Shown one piece after another: positions 1 through 7,694 of a stretch of 64,000 bases of DNA (its first letter is position 1; every line of letters starts with the position of its first letter). A program made the position numbers and the translations under genes. This DNA is from Micromonospora inositola. GTDB taxonomy: Bacteria > Actinomycetota > Actinomycetes > Mycobacteriales > Micromonosporaceae. The notes below the pieces were generated by a model. That model did not search any database. It saw only the letters and a program-made list of their open reading frames with translations, and was not told the DNA's origin. The stretch covers positions 5,606,001-5,670,000 of the forward strand of contig NZ_LT607754.1 of assembly GCF_900090285.1 (NCBI RefSeq), in the 5' to 3' direction.

Positions 1-84
1 GAACGTGCGCGACAGCTCAGCCGCCTGCGCGTCCGTGGGATAGAAGCGGTACTTGAATGCTCGCTTCACGCGCGTGGTCTTCAT
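1..84 (-). CDS. IS200/IS605-family TnpB (OrfB) transposase-associated protein, N-terminal fragment
   Basis: The 28 codons seen read inward from an ATG at 84 and run off the left edge. They contain the KRAFKYRFYPTDAQAAEL block, which matches the N-terminal helix-turn-helix region (YRFYPT..Q) of TnpB/OrfB proteins of IS200/IS605 and IS1341-type elements. TnpB proteins are RNA-guided DNA endonucleases that help the transposon persist; they are not the transposase itself. No tnpA is visible, and upstream DNA to position 235 lacks one, so this end looks like a TnpB-only element. Whether the gene is complete cannot be judged because the rest lies outside the window. Confidence 0.8.
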   Translation of the reverse strand, partial: MKTTRVKRAFKYRFYPTDAQAAELSRTF

Positions 85-111
85 GGCTTTCGAACTATCG
101 CATCAACCTGT

Positions 112-129
112 GACAACCTGCGGGTTGTC
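112..129. repeat. Hairpin near the tnpB end of the element
   Basis: GACAACC and GGTTGTC form a perfect 7-bp stem around a TGCG loop, 28 bases upstream of the tnpB start. IS200/IS605 elements end in subterminal hairpins rather than inverted repeats, and the end upstream of tnpB is expected about here. Calling it the element end is inference; no direct repeat or target site could be verified. Confidence 0.4.
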
Positions 130-235
130 GGGAGGGGGCTCGGGTCCACAGTGCCGGCGACCGGCCATCCCTGCCCTGCTCCTCAGGCGTGCGACTGCTT
201 CCGGCGCTGATGCGGGGTTTCTCAAAGGAGTTCCG

Positions 236-904
236 ATGAACGAACCGGTCGCCAGTGAGACGTACGCCGCCCAGATCCGTCGGCTCGCCGAGCTGACCTC
301 CCGGGTCGCCGCCCAGCGCGAGGAGGCGCACACCTGGTACGCGCAGCAGTGCGCCGCGGCCGACCGGGCGGTCGCCGAGGCCACCGCGCAGGTACGCCGC
401 GCCGAGGCGGAGGCGGCCGAGGCGCGGGAGCGGGTGGAGCGGGTCGACGCCGAGGCCGCGCACCTGTGGCAGGAGCTGCGGACCCGGCTGGGGGCGAGCG
501 CGCGGCGGCTGGGTGATCCGCCCGGTCCGGCCCGGGACGCGTCCGGTGACCCGGTGCCGCTGCTGCACGGGGTCCGGGAGCTGCTGGACCGCACCCGTCA
601 GCCGGGTGAGCTGCCGGGCTCGCTCAACCCGCTGCTGGTGCTCTGCGGGGTCGGCGGAGCCGTCGTCGCGTACGTTCTGGGGGTGGGGGCACGGGCGGTC
701 GGCGCCGGATCCGGCGGTGACCTGGCGGTCGGGATGCCGGTGCTGGGGCTGGTGGTGACGCTGCTCGGGCCGCTGGTGGGGTTGGCGCCGGCCCGGCTGC
801 TGGCCGACCGCCGGCACGCCGTCCTGGGCCCCCGCCCGATCACCGTGGTGCTGACCGCCGGCCTGGTGACGACGGTCCTCCTGCTCGCCCTCGCCCCCCG
901 CTGA
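236..904 (+). CDS. Coiled-coil membrane protein of unknown function
   Basis: This 222-aa protein was not recognised. The ATG at 236 was chosen because AAAGGAG sits five bases upstream; the longer frame back to 53 runs through the transposon end. Residues about 10-90 are Ala/Glu/Arg-rich with few helix breakers (AEATAQVRRAEAEAAEARER) and should form a long coiled coil. The C-terminal part has about three hydrophobic segments (roughly 135-155, 168-190 and 205-220) that look membrane-spanning. The architecture suggests a cytoplasmic or peripheral coiled coil tethered to the membrane. It is followed by a palindromic repeat and is convergent with the JmjC hydroxylase gene. No enzymatic motif is visible. 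Confidence 0.75.
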   Translation: MNEPVASETYAAQIRRLAELTSRVAAQREEAHTWYAQQCAAADRAVAEATAQVRRAEAEAAEARERVERVDAEAAHLWQELRTRLGASARRLGDPPGPARDASGDPVPLLHGVRELLDRTRQPGELPGSLNPLLVLCGVGGAVVAYVLGVGARAVGAGSGGDLAVGMPVLGLVVTLLGPLVGLAPARLLADRRHAVLGPRPITVVLTAGLVTTVLLLALAPR

Positions 905-938
905 CCGTCCCTCCCCCACCTCGCGGCACCCGCCTGCG

Positions 939-998
939 GTTGATCATGAAGTTATTGCCGTGACACGCCAGGCGGGTGACAACAACTTCATGATCAAC
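939..998. repeat. Palindromic intergenic repeat (copy 1) between convergent genes
   Basis: GTTGATCATGAAGTT at 939-953 is repeated exactly in inverted orientation at 984-998. Inner parts are also related: TTG.CGTGACACGCC faces GGCGGGTGACAA. The whole 60-bp unit lies between two convergent genes ending at 904 and 1034. A partial second copy occurs at 13776-13800, also at convergent gene ends. It could act as a bidirectional terminator or be a dispersed REP-like element. Confidence 0.75.
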
Positions 999-1033
999 GA
1001 GGCCCGGTGCGTGCTGCCGCGAGGTGAAGGTGG

Positions 1034-2305
1034 TCAGGCGGGGGTGAGGACGGCTTCCTTGAGGAGGCGACGGGCGAGGACGATGCGGTCGGCGTCGTCA
1101 TCGAGGCCCGGGAGGTCGCCGACCCGGCTGACCTCGCCGGCGAGGACGGCGCGCAGGGCCGGCTCGCAGGTGCCGGGCAGGGTGATGGTGCGGTCGAACA
1201 GGCGCAGCGCCACCTTCCCGTCCCCGGTCGGGGTGAGGTGCCAGCGCAGGCCGGCGCGGGGCGCCACCCGACTGTCGGCGTCCAGCGTGGCCAGGGCCGC
1301 GGCCTGCGCGAGGGGGCGGATCGGCGCCGGTCGGGCCGCCGGCCAGGCCCGGTCGCGCAGCCGGGCGGCGACCGCGGTCGGGTCGGCCCGCAGCAGCCAG
1401 TCGCGCAGCGCCTCGACCGTCTCGGTCAGCTCCGGCTCGATCGCGTCCGGGTCGGCGACGTCGGTGCCGAAGGGCAGCCCGGCGCGCAGCCGGGCGTCCT
1501 CGGCGGCGAGCGCGAGCAGCTCCTCGACCACGGCGTACCGCGTCAGCGCCCGGATGCCGACAGTCAGGTGCAGCGAGCTGGACTCCTGCGCCTGGGCGCT
1601 GTGCAGCCAGCCGCGTGGCAGATAGAGCGCGTCGCCCGGTTCCAGCACCACGTCCAGCGCGGCGGTCCCCTCGGCGGTGGCGGCGACCTCGTCGGCCCGC
1701 CCGCCCCAGGGCTGCTGCTCCAGCGGGTCGGGCAGCACCGGCGGGTGGATCCGCCAGTGCTTGCGGCCGTCCACCTGGAGCACGAAGACGTCGTGGGTGT
1801 CGTAGTGGGTGGCGAAGCCCTGGCTGCCCGCCGGGGTCAGATAGGCGTTGACCTGCAGCGGCTGCCGTAGCGCGGTGCCCAGGTCCCGGGCGAAGTCGAC
1901 CAGCGCGGGCCAGATCCGGTGCAGGCCCTGGAGCACCAGGGTCGCGCCGGCGGCGTACAGCTCCAGGACCTTCTCGTCGAGGACCTGGTCTGCGATCTCG
2001 GCGCCCGCGCCGCCGCCGCCGGTCCAGCGCGCCGCGGGCACGAGCTGGCCGTCCTTGGCCACCCGCAGGAACGGGGTACGCAGACCCCGCCGGCTGAGCA
2101 GCTCGTCGGCGTCGGCGGGGCTGAGCAGGTCGGTGAAGCCGCGCGGGTTGGGCAGCTCGGCGGCGCGGGAGAGCAGCGGCGCGGTGCCCCAGTGGGCGGC
2201 GGCGAACTTCGCCGGTTCCACCGAGATGCACCGGGCGAGGGCGTCGGTGGCGGAAGACGGGACCGCCGGGCGGCCACGGCCGCCCGGCGGGTCGAGGTGC
2301 GTCAC
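1034..2305 (-). CDS. JmjC/cupin-fold Fe(II)/2-oxoglutarate-dependent hydroxylase
   Basis: This 423-aa protein belongs to the cupin-like JmjC hydroxylase family (the PF08007/ROXA-like group). Members hydroxylate side chains of proteins or peptides using Fe(II), 2-oxoglutarate and O2. The likely facial triad is H167-Y-D169 in ATHYDTHD plus H235 in RGWLHSAQ, with K182 in GRKHWRIH placed to bind 2-oxoglutarate. The C-terminal 180 residues resemble the dimerisation/winged-helix extension of the ribosomal-oxygenase branch. The GTG start at 2305 lies only nine bases after the stop of an Asp/Gly-rich repeat peptide on the same strand, so the two are almost certainly co-transcribed. The proposal that the peptide is the substrate is inference; ribosomal protein hydroxylation is the alternative. 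Confidence 0.88.
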   Translation of the reverse strand: MTHLDPPGGRGRPAVPSSATDALARCISVEPAKFAAAHWGTAPLLSRAAELPNPRGFTDLLSPADADELLSRRGLRTPFLRVAKDGQLVPAARWTGGGGAGAEIADQVLDEKVLELYAAGATLVLQGLHRIWPALVDFARDLGTALRQPLQVNAYLTPAGSQGFATHYDTHDVFVLQVDGRKHWRIHPPVLPDPLEQQPWGGRADEVAATAEGTAALDVVLEPGDALYLPRGWLHSAQAQESSSLHLTVGIRALTRYAVVEELLALAAEDARLRAGLPFGTDVADPDAIEPELTETVEALRDWLLRADPTAVAARLRDRAWPAARPAPIRPLAQAAALATLDADSRVAPRAGLRWHLTPTGDGKVALRLFDRTITLPGTCEPALRAVLAGEVSRVGDLPGLDDDADRIVLARRLLKEAVLTPA

Positions 2306-2314
2306 GACGATCCG

Positions 2315-2605
2315 TCAGCTGGCGCTGCCGTCGGCGCCGCCGTCGCGCTGGCCCGGGGTCGCGCCGCCGTCGGCCGGACCCTCGGCGCCACCGTCCGCGC
2401 CACCGTCCTGCTGGCCCGGGGTCGCGCCGCCGTCGGCCGGACCCTCGGCGCCACGGTCGGCCCCTCGGTCGGCGCCACGCTCAGCGCCACGGTCTGCGCC
2501 GCCGTCGGCGCCACCGTCCTGCTGGCCCGGGGTCGCGCCACCGTCGGCCGGGCCTTCGGGGCCGCCGCCGCCGGTCGTCTGCATGTCGTCGTCGTTGAGT
2601 GCCAT
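2315..2605 (-). CDS. Repetitive Asp/Gly/Ala-rich small peptide, candidate substrate of the adjacent hydroxylase
   Basis: This 96-aa peptide starts at the ATG at 2605 behind GAGGGAG. After a short leader with an acidic patch (MALNDDDMQTTGGGG) it contains three near-identical units, EGPADGGATPGQ(Q/R)DGGADG(G/S), at residues 17-36, 54-73 and 75-94. Between the first two sits a run of GADRGAERGADRGADR. It contains no Cys, Trp, Tyr, Phe, His or Lys, an extreme composition that suggests a secreted, modified or disordered peptide rather than an enzyme. The stop at 2315 lies nine bases before the JmjC hydroxylase start. Gene order, size and leader-plus-repeats layout fit a RiPP-type precursor, but no modification has been shown, and other frames over this DNA are also open. 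Confidence 0.7.
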   Translation of the reverse strand: MALNDDDMQTTGGGGPEGPADGGATPGQQDGGADGGADRGAERGADRGADRGAEGPADGGATPGQQDGGADGGAEGPADGGATPGQRDGGADGSAS

Positions 2606-2833
2606 GGGTGCTCCCTCGGGTGTGCCGCCCCGCCGTACGTCGGGGTTTCGTCGTGGAGCGGGTGGTACCCCACGTGCGATCTTCTCTAACCACACGGTAG
2701 ACGTCGGAACCCGGCGACACGGACGGTTCGCCGGCCCCGAACCTGGGCCATCCGTTGCGGCAGCCCACGCCTGCGGGCGCAGACCGCTGTGCGGTGTCAG
2801 GATGTACCGGGAATTGGCCGGCAGGAGGGTCGC

Positions 2834-3583
2834 ATGGCGCAACCGGAGGTCGAGCCGCTGGAGCCGCTGTCCGAGGACTGGCAGCGCGGCCTGGCGGTGG
2901 TGGCGCACCCCGACGACCTGGAGTTCGGCGCGGCGGCGGCCGTCGCGCGCTGGACCGGGCAGGGCAAGGAGATCATCTACTGCCTGGTCAGCAGCGGCGA
3001 GGCGGGCATCGACGGGATCCCGCCGGAACGGACCCGGGCGATTCGCGAGCGGGAACAGCGCGAGTCGGCCGCCCTGGTCGGGGTGCCCACCGTGGAGTTC
3101 CTCGGCCTCCCCGACGGCCTGCTGGAGTACGGCGTCGCGCTGCGCCGCGAGATCGCCGCGGTGGTCCGCCGGCACCGCCCCGACGTCGTCATCACCAACA
3201 ACTTCCGGGACACCTGGGACGGGGCGTACGCGCTCAACCAGGCCGACCACATCGCCATCGGCCGCGCGGTGCTGGACGCGGTCCGCGACGCCGGCAACCG
3301 GTGGATCTTCCGGGAGCAACTGGTTGACGGCGTCGAGCCGTGGAACCGGGTACGGCAGGTCTGGGCGGCTGCCTCCCCGCAGTCCCGGCACGGGGTGGAC
3401 GTCACGGCGACCTTCGAACGGGGCGTGGCGTCGCTGCGGGCGCACGAGGAGTACCTGCGCGGGCTCGGGAACGGCGGCCTCGACCCGGAGGAGTTCCTGG
3501 AGGGGATCAGCCGGCCCGCCGGCACCCGTCTCGGGGTCCGCTACGGCGCCGCCTTCGAGGTCTTCCACTTCGACCTCTTCTGA
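2834..3583 (+). CDS. PIG-L/LmbE family zinc-dependent N-acetyl-sugar deacetylase
   Basis: This 249-aa protein starts at the ATG at 2834 behind AGGAGGGT. The family removes N-acetyl groups from GlcNAc-containing substrates; MshB in mycothiol synthesis and Mca are actinobacterial examples. The signature VAHPDDLEF near residue 22 supplies the zinc-binding His and Asp-Asp motif, and later NQADHIAIG supplies the third metal-ligand His. The length is typical. It stands alone, divergent from the repeat-peptide/hydroxylase pair across a 228-bp promoter region, so no substrate can be assigned. The true MshB is usually longer, and this looks like one of the generic paralogues. Confidence 0.88.
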   Translation: MAQPEVEPLEPLSEDWQRGLAVVAHPDDLEFGAAAAVARWTGQGKEIIYCLVSSGEAGIDGIPPERTRAIREREQRESAALVGVPTVEFLGLPDGLLEYGVALRREIAAVVRRHRPDVVITNNFRDTWDGAYALNQADHIAIGRAVLDAVRDAGNRWIFREQLVDGVEPWNRVRQVWAAASPQSRHGVDVTATFERGVASLRAHEEYLRGLGNGGLDPEEFLEGISRPAGTRLGVRYGAAFEVFHFDLF

Positions 3584-3735
3584 GCGGTCGAGTCGCGCCT
3601 CCGGGTCACGGCGCCTTGCAGGCATGGCGGTGGAGCCGACCTGCCGACTTCGGCGAGAGTCCGCGTGGGACAGGTGCGCTTCGGAAGGATCGGCCCCAGG
3701 GAACGTTCCGCACGCGAGCCGTCCGAGGTGCTGCC

Positions 3736-4935
3736 ATGTCCCAGCCGGCGAGTCATCCACGAGCCCCGTCGCGCACCTGGTACCGGCCGATGGTCGCCCG
3801 CCCCAGCGACGAGCCGTATCGGAGGGTGACTCCACTCGAGCTGCTCTTCGACCTGTGCTTCATGGCCGCGGTGCGGCAGGCCGCCGACCGGCTGCACCAC
3901 GACCTGGGCGAGGCCGACATCGGCCACGGGATCGGCCTCTACCCGGCGGTGTTCTTCGCGATCTGGTGGGCGTGGATGAACTTCACCACGTTCGCCTCCG
4001 CGTACGACCCCGAGGACGACGTCTACCGGCTCACCACCCTCGTCCAGATCGCCGGGGCGCTGGTGATCGCCGGTGGGGTGCCCCGCGCCTTCGACCACGG
4101 CGACTTCTCCGTCATCACGTACGGGTACGTGATCATGCGCCTGGCGATGGTCGGGCAGTGGTTGCGCGTCGCCCACAGCGACCTTGAGCGGCGAGCCACC
4201 GCCTTGCGCTATGCCGTGGGCATCATCGTGCTGCAGGCGGCCTGGATCGCCCGGCTGGCACTGCCCGACGGATGGCCCTGGCTGTTGCCCGGCTTCCTGG
4301 CGGTCGCCGTCGCCGAACTGCTGCTGCCGTTCTGGGCCCGGCGCCCCGCTCCGATCATCTGGCACCCGCGCCACATAACCGAGCGGTACGGCCTGTTCAC
4401 CATCATCGTGCTCGGCGAGTCGGTACTCGCCGCCAGCCTCGCCGTGCAGACGGCCTTCGACAGGGGGACCAAGGCGAGCACCCTGCTGTCGATCGCCGGT
4501 GCCGGTGTGGTGATCGTCTTCGCCATGTGGTGGCTGTATTTCGACCGTCCGGTCGAACACCTGGCAACCTCGCCGCGCGTGGCGCTGCTGTGGGGATACG
4601 GCCAGTACCTGATCTTCGCGTCGGCGGCCGCGCTCGGCGCGGGTCTGGCCGTCGACGTCGACTACCAGACCGGCGCGGCACACCTCGGGCGCGTCGCCGC
4701 CGGGTACGCGGTGGCCGCGCCGGTCGCCATCTACCTGATCGCCGTCTGGACGCTGCACATCCGCCCATACGAGCAGCTGAAGATGACCGTGCCGTACTGG
4801 GCCACCGCGGCGCTCGTGCTGCTCACCCCGCTCACACCCGCGCCGTCCCGCCTGGCCGCTCTGCTCCTCGCCGCCCTCGTCGCCACCACCGTCATCGCCA
4901 CCCGACGCGGGATGGGCGCGGCGACCGGTCACTAG
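3736..4935 (+). CDS. Low temperature requirement A (LtrA) family integral membrane protein
   Basis: This 399-aa polytopic protein starts at the ATG at 3736, preceded by GAGGTG. The N-terminal RRVTPLELLFDLCFMAAVRQ block is the LtrA family hallmark (VELFFDL), followed by WWAWMNFTTFASAYDPED. About ten hydrophobic segments cover the remainder, and RYGLFTIIVLGESVLA marks the second conserved block. Family function is unknown; the name comes from a Listeria mutant unable to grow in the cold. It is transcribed on its own, followed by the MscS gene on the same strand after about 160 bases. A small CCCCG-CTGT-CGGGG hairpin lies just after the stop. Confidence 0.88.
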   Translation: MSQPASHPRAPSRTWYRPMVARPSDEPYRRVTPLELLFDLCFMAAVRQAADRLHHDLGEADIGHGIGLYPAVFFAIWWAWMNFTTFASAYDPEDDVYRLTTLVQIAGALVIAGGVPRAFDHGDFSVITYGYVIMRLAMVGQWLRVAHSDLERRATALRYAVGIIVLQAAWIARLALPDGWPWLLPGFLAVAVAELLLPFWARRPAPIIWHPRHITERYGLFTIIVLGESVLAASLAVQTAFDRGTKASTLLSIAGAGVVIVFAMWWLYFDRPVEHLATSPRVALLWGYGQYLIFASAAALGAGLAVDVDYQTGAAHLGRVAAGYAVAAPVAIYLIAVWTLHIRPYEQLKMTVPYWATAALVLLTPLTPAPSRLAALLLAALVATTVIATRRGMGAATGH

Positions 4936-5092
4936 GTCCACCCCCGCTGTCGGGGCGGTGACCCAGCCTGCCGACGCGTGCCCGATCGCCGCGGGCCTTC
5001 GCGTGGCCTGGTCGTTTCCAGATGCACACCGCACGGTCGCAACTCCCGTGACAGGCTCGGACAGGACAACCTGCCCGAGGAGTTGGAGGAGC

Positions 5093-5125
5093 ATGAGCAC
5101 TACGGCTGCTTCGGTCGGCGCCTGA
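5093..5125 (+). CDS. Possible 10-codon leader ORF coupled to the MscS gene
   Basis: An ATG at 5093 has the best ribosome binding site of the region (GTTGGAGGAGC) and encodes MSTTAASVGA before a TGA. That stop overlaps the ATG of the channel gene (TGATG, 5123-5127). It could be a translationally coupled leader. It could also be the true N-terminus of the channel separated by a one-base frame error. The channel ATG has no good site of its own, which supports some role for the upstream start. Confidence 0.4.
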   Translation: MSTTAASVGA

Positions 5126-6135
5126 TGGTCTCGGTGGCGATCGTGCTGGCCTCGCTGGGAGCGGCGCTCCTGCTGGATCGGTTCACCGGCGTACTCGTCC
5201 GGCGAATCGCCCGCGGCCGCTACCAGTGGTGCCTGACGCCGTTGTATAAGGCCTGCCGACGTCCCGCGATCATGGTGCTGCTGCTCGCAGCGCTGTACTT
5301 CGCGATGCCGACAGGGCCGGACTGGTGGATTCGAGCAGTCCGCCACGGGGTCCAGCTGCTGCTGGTCGGCGGTACCGCGTGGCTGATAGTCAAGGCCCTG
5401 TACGTCACCGAAAGCATCATCTTCAGCCGGCTGCCGGAGGCGACGGTCTCGAACCGCCGCATCCGGCGCGCCCGCACCCAGATCCGGCCGGTACGGCGTC
5501 TCACCGCGACCGTCGTCACCATCCTGGCGATCGGCCTGATCATGGTCACCTTCCGGCCGGTACGCCTGTTCGGTCTGTCGGTGCTGGGATCGGCCGGAGT
5601 GGTCGGCGCGGTGATCGGGCTCTCCGCGCGGACCGCCCTGGGCAACGCCTTCGCGGGAATCCAGGTGGCCTTCGCCGACTCACTGCACGTCGGCGACGTC
5701 CTGGTGATCGAGGGTGAGTGGGGCCGCGTCGAGGAGTTGAAGCTGACCAACGTCGTCATCCGACTCTGGGACGACCGGGTGCTCATCCTGCCCACGACCT
5801 ACTTCACCGAACGCCCGTTCCAGAACTGGACCCGGAACGAAAGCCGGGTGGTCGGCCAGATCAAACTTCACGTGGACCACACGGCCGACCTGGACGACCT
5901 GCGCACCGAGGCCCGGCGGCTGGTCGAGGCGTCGCCACTCTGGGACCGGGACCAGTGGGTACTGCAGATGGTCGACGCAACCGCACAGAGCGTGGTCATC
6001 CAGATCCAGGCCTCCGCCGCCGACGGCCCGAGCGCCTGGGACCTCCGCTGCGACCTCCGCGAGGGCCTCATCCGCTACCTTCGGGATGAGCACCCGCAGT
6101 GGCTCCCCCGCACCCGCAGCGAATACAAGCCCTGA
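5125..6135 (+). CDS. MscS-family small-conductance mechanosensitive channel
   Basis: The 336-aa protein, read from the ATG at 5125, belongs to the MscS family, whose members open on membrane tension to release solutes during osmotic downshock. Four hydrophobic segments precede the pore helix. The pore-lining stretch and following beta domain are recognisable in LGSAGVVGAVIGLSARTALG and NAFAGIQVAFADSLHVGDVL (about residues 152-191), then EGEWGRVEELKLTNVVIRLWD. The C-terminus retains the typical soluble alpha/beta vestibule. The frame is open back to 4978, but that upstream part is poor in conserved features. Translation probably depends on the 10-codon ORF overlapping the start. The next gene follows on the same strand after 46 bases. 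Confidence 0.88.
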   Translation: MVSVAIVLASLGAALLLDRFTGVLVRRIARGRYQWCLTPLYKACRRPAIMVLLLAALYFAMPTGPDWWIRAVRHGVQLLLVGGTAWLIVKALYVTESIIFSRLPEATVSNRRIRRARTQIRPVRRLTATVVTILAIGLIMVTFRPVRLFGLSVLGSAGVVGAVIGLSARTALGNAFAGIQVAFADSLHVGDVLVIEGEWGRVEELKLTNVVIRLWDDRVLILPTTYFTERPFQNWTRNESRVVGQIKLHVDHTADLDDLRTEARRLVEASPLWDRDQWVLQMVDATAQSVVIQIQASAADGPSAWDLRCDLREGLIRYLRDEHPQWLPRTRSEYKP

Positions 6136-6181
6136 ACCTCCCGACAGCGGCACCCCCGACGAACCTCCAAGGGCGATCACG

Positions 6182-7018
6182 ATGATCCTGGTCGGCACCT
6201 CCGGCTGGCAGTACCGGGACTGGCGGGAGCGCTTCTATCCGGCGAAGCTGCCGCAGCGCCTCTGGCTGGAGCACTTCGCCGAACGGTTCGCCACCGTCGA
6301 GGTGAACAACGCCTTCTACCGGCTGCCCGAACGGGACACCTTCGTCGCCTGGCGGGCCCGCACCCCCGACGACTTCTGTGCCGCGGTGAAGATGAGCCGC
6401 TACCTGACCCACATCAAGCGGCTGCGTGAGCCGGCCGAGCCGGTGTCCCGGTTCCTGGACCGGGCCGGCGGGCTGGGCGACCGGCTCGGACCCGTGCTCG
6501 TGCAGCTCCCGCCGAACCTGCGCGCCGATCCCGACGCGCTCGACGCGACCCTGCGACTCTTCCCCGCCGACGTGCGGGTGGCGGTGGAGCCGCGGCACCC
6601 CTCGTGGTGGAGCGACGACACCCGGCGGGTCCTCGAACGGCGCCGGGCCGCGCTGGTCTGGGCCGACCGGCTGAGCCGGCCGGTGACTCCGCTGTGGCGC
6701 ACCACCGACTTCGGCTACCTGCGGCTGCACGAGGGGCGCGCCCGCCCGTGGCCGCGCTACGGCCGCGCCGCGCTGGCCGCCTGGGTACGCCGGCTGGGCG
6801 ACACGTTCGGCGACGGCGAGCCGGCGTACGTCTACTTCAACAACGACCCCGGCGGCGCGGCGATCGTCGACGCGATCGCCTTCGCCGACCTGACCCGGGG
6901 GGCCGGGCTGCCGGTCACCCGGACGCCGACGGCCCGCCCCACCGGTGCGGTGGAGCGGGCCGGCACGACGCCGGTCAGGGAATCATCCGGCCCAGGTCCT
7001 GCGGCATCTGGGACTTGA
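6182..7018 (+). CDS. DUF72 (YecE-like) family protein, copy 1
   Basis: This 278-aa protein belongs to DUF72, a TIM-barrel family without firmly assigned biochemistry, seen in the N-terminal GTSGWQYRDWRERFYP motif and FATVEVNNAFYRLP. The ATG at 6182 was chosen because family members begin almost directly at this motif; an ATG at 6086 inside the mscS end would add a poorly conserved 32 residues. The middle block VAVEPRHPSWW and the late VYFNNDPGGAAI are also typical. The last 44 bases overlap, tail to tail, the end of the DUF2267 gene on the other strand. A second, divergent DUF72 protein is encoded about 700 bases further on. Confidence 0.87.
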   Translation: MILVGTSGWQYRDWRERFYPAKLPQRLWLEHFAERFATVEVNNAFYRLPERDTFVAWRARTPDDFCAAVKMSRYLTHIKRLREPAEPVSRFLDRAGGLGDRLGPVLVQLPPNLRADPDALDATLRLFPADVRVAVEPRHPSWWSDDTRRVLERRRAALVWADRLSRPVTPLWRTTDFGYLRLHEGRARPWPRYGRAALAAWVRRLGDTFGDGEPAYVYFNNDPGGAAIVDAIAFADLTRGAGLPVTRTPTARPTGAVERAGTTPVRESSGPGPAASGT

Positions 7019-7403
7019 CGTCCTGCCACTCGCCCTGGGTCACGTGCTGGCGCAGGGTGTCCAGCACCACCTGCACCACCCGTTCCGTGCCGCCCTCCAC
7101 GTCGTACGGGAAGCCCTGGCGGACCTCGTAGAGAAAGTCGTCCCGGTTCAACTTCACCGGCACGTTCTGCGGGTCCCAGCCGTCGAAGTAGATGCCCCGG
7201 ACCAGGATCGGCAGCTGCTGGGCGAACTCGACGCTCTCCTGCACGGGCAGCCGGTCCCGCAACAGGTGCAGCACCGTGCGCAGCGCCGCGTAGGACTGGT
7301 TGCGGTGGTCCTTCCCCCAGCCGTACGCCTGCTCGATGTCCTTGAGCATCAGGTTCGTCTTGTCCATCGAGGACTCGACTGCGGAAATCAGCTGCTCAGC
7401 CAT
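6975..7403 (-). CDS. DUF2267 family protein
   Basis: This 142-aa protein starts at the ATG at 7403. DUF2267 proteins are small all-helical proteins of unknown role, common in actinobacteria and often near stress genes. Recognisable family features are YAALRTVLHLLRDRLPVQES followed by QLPILVRGIYFDGWDP and the C-terminal VVLDTLRQHVTQGEWQDV, which line the repeated helical domain. The start overlaps by eight bases the end of a short upstream ORF with an excellent ribosome binding site, which suggests coupled translation. The 3' end overlaps the DUF72 gene on the opposite strand by 44 bases. Confidence 0.85.
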   Translation of the reverse strand: MAEQLISAVESSMDKTNLMLKDIEQAYGWGKDHRNQSYAALRTVLHLLRDRLPVQESVEFAQQLPILVRGIYFDGWDPQNVPVKLNRDDFLYEVRQGFPYDVEGGTERVVQVVLDTLRQHVTQGEWQDVKSQMPQDLGRMIP

Positions 7404-7590
7404 CTGCCCACCCCCGTACGTCGGTTTCCCACCGTCGGTCGTCGGTGCGTCGCGGCGGCCCGCTGGGCCCCCGCCACAGCCGGATCGGGCTGAACCGACC
7501 TGGCCGCTCACCACGCCCGGGTGGGTCGGATGTGCCGACCACGTGCAGTACCCCGCCGCGGCGTCGATCCGATACGACCCGCACCGTCAT
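7396..7590 (-). CDS. Small basic protein of unknown function, upstream of and overlapping DUF2267
   Basis: A 64-codon ORF starts at an ATG at 7590 preceded by CAGGAGGTG, close to ideal in position and match. The product (MTVRVVSDRRRGGVLHVVGT...) is Arg-, Gly- and Pro-rich with no family I recognise. Its stop overlaps the DUF2267 start by eight bases, typical of coupled actinobacterial genes. The late part is low-complexity, so it may be a regulatory leader rather than a stable protein. The ribosome binding site is the main support. Confidence 0.45.
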   Translation of the reverse strand: MTVRVVSDRRRGGVLHVVGTSDPPGRGERPGRFSPIRLWRGPSGPPRRTDDRRWETDVRGWADG

Positions 7591-7694
7591 GGCCCACCTC
7601 CTGTCGGCCTCGCGGTCGCGTCGGTCGACGGACCGCACACACCGTCTATGCTGCGGGCCGAGGGGGTGAGCGGGCCTCACCCGACCTGGGTGAA

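Noticed and set aside
2315..2560. Direct DNA repeats that might suggest a CRISPR array
   Set aside because: Repeats are in-frame coding units of variable length with no unique spacers of equal size; they belong to the peptide gene.
2302..2673. An alternative minus-strand frame over the repeat peptide, giving an Ala/Pro/Arg-rich product
   Set aside because: It overlaps the peptide frame, lacks a proper ribosome binding site and reads as low-complexity; the peptide frame has a better start and repeats in register.
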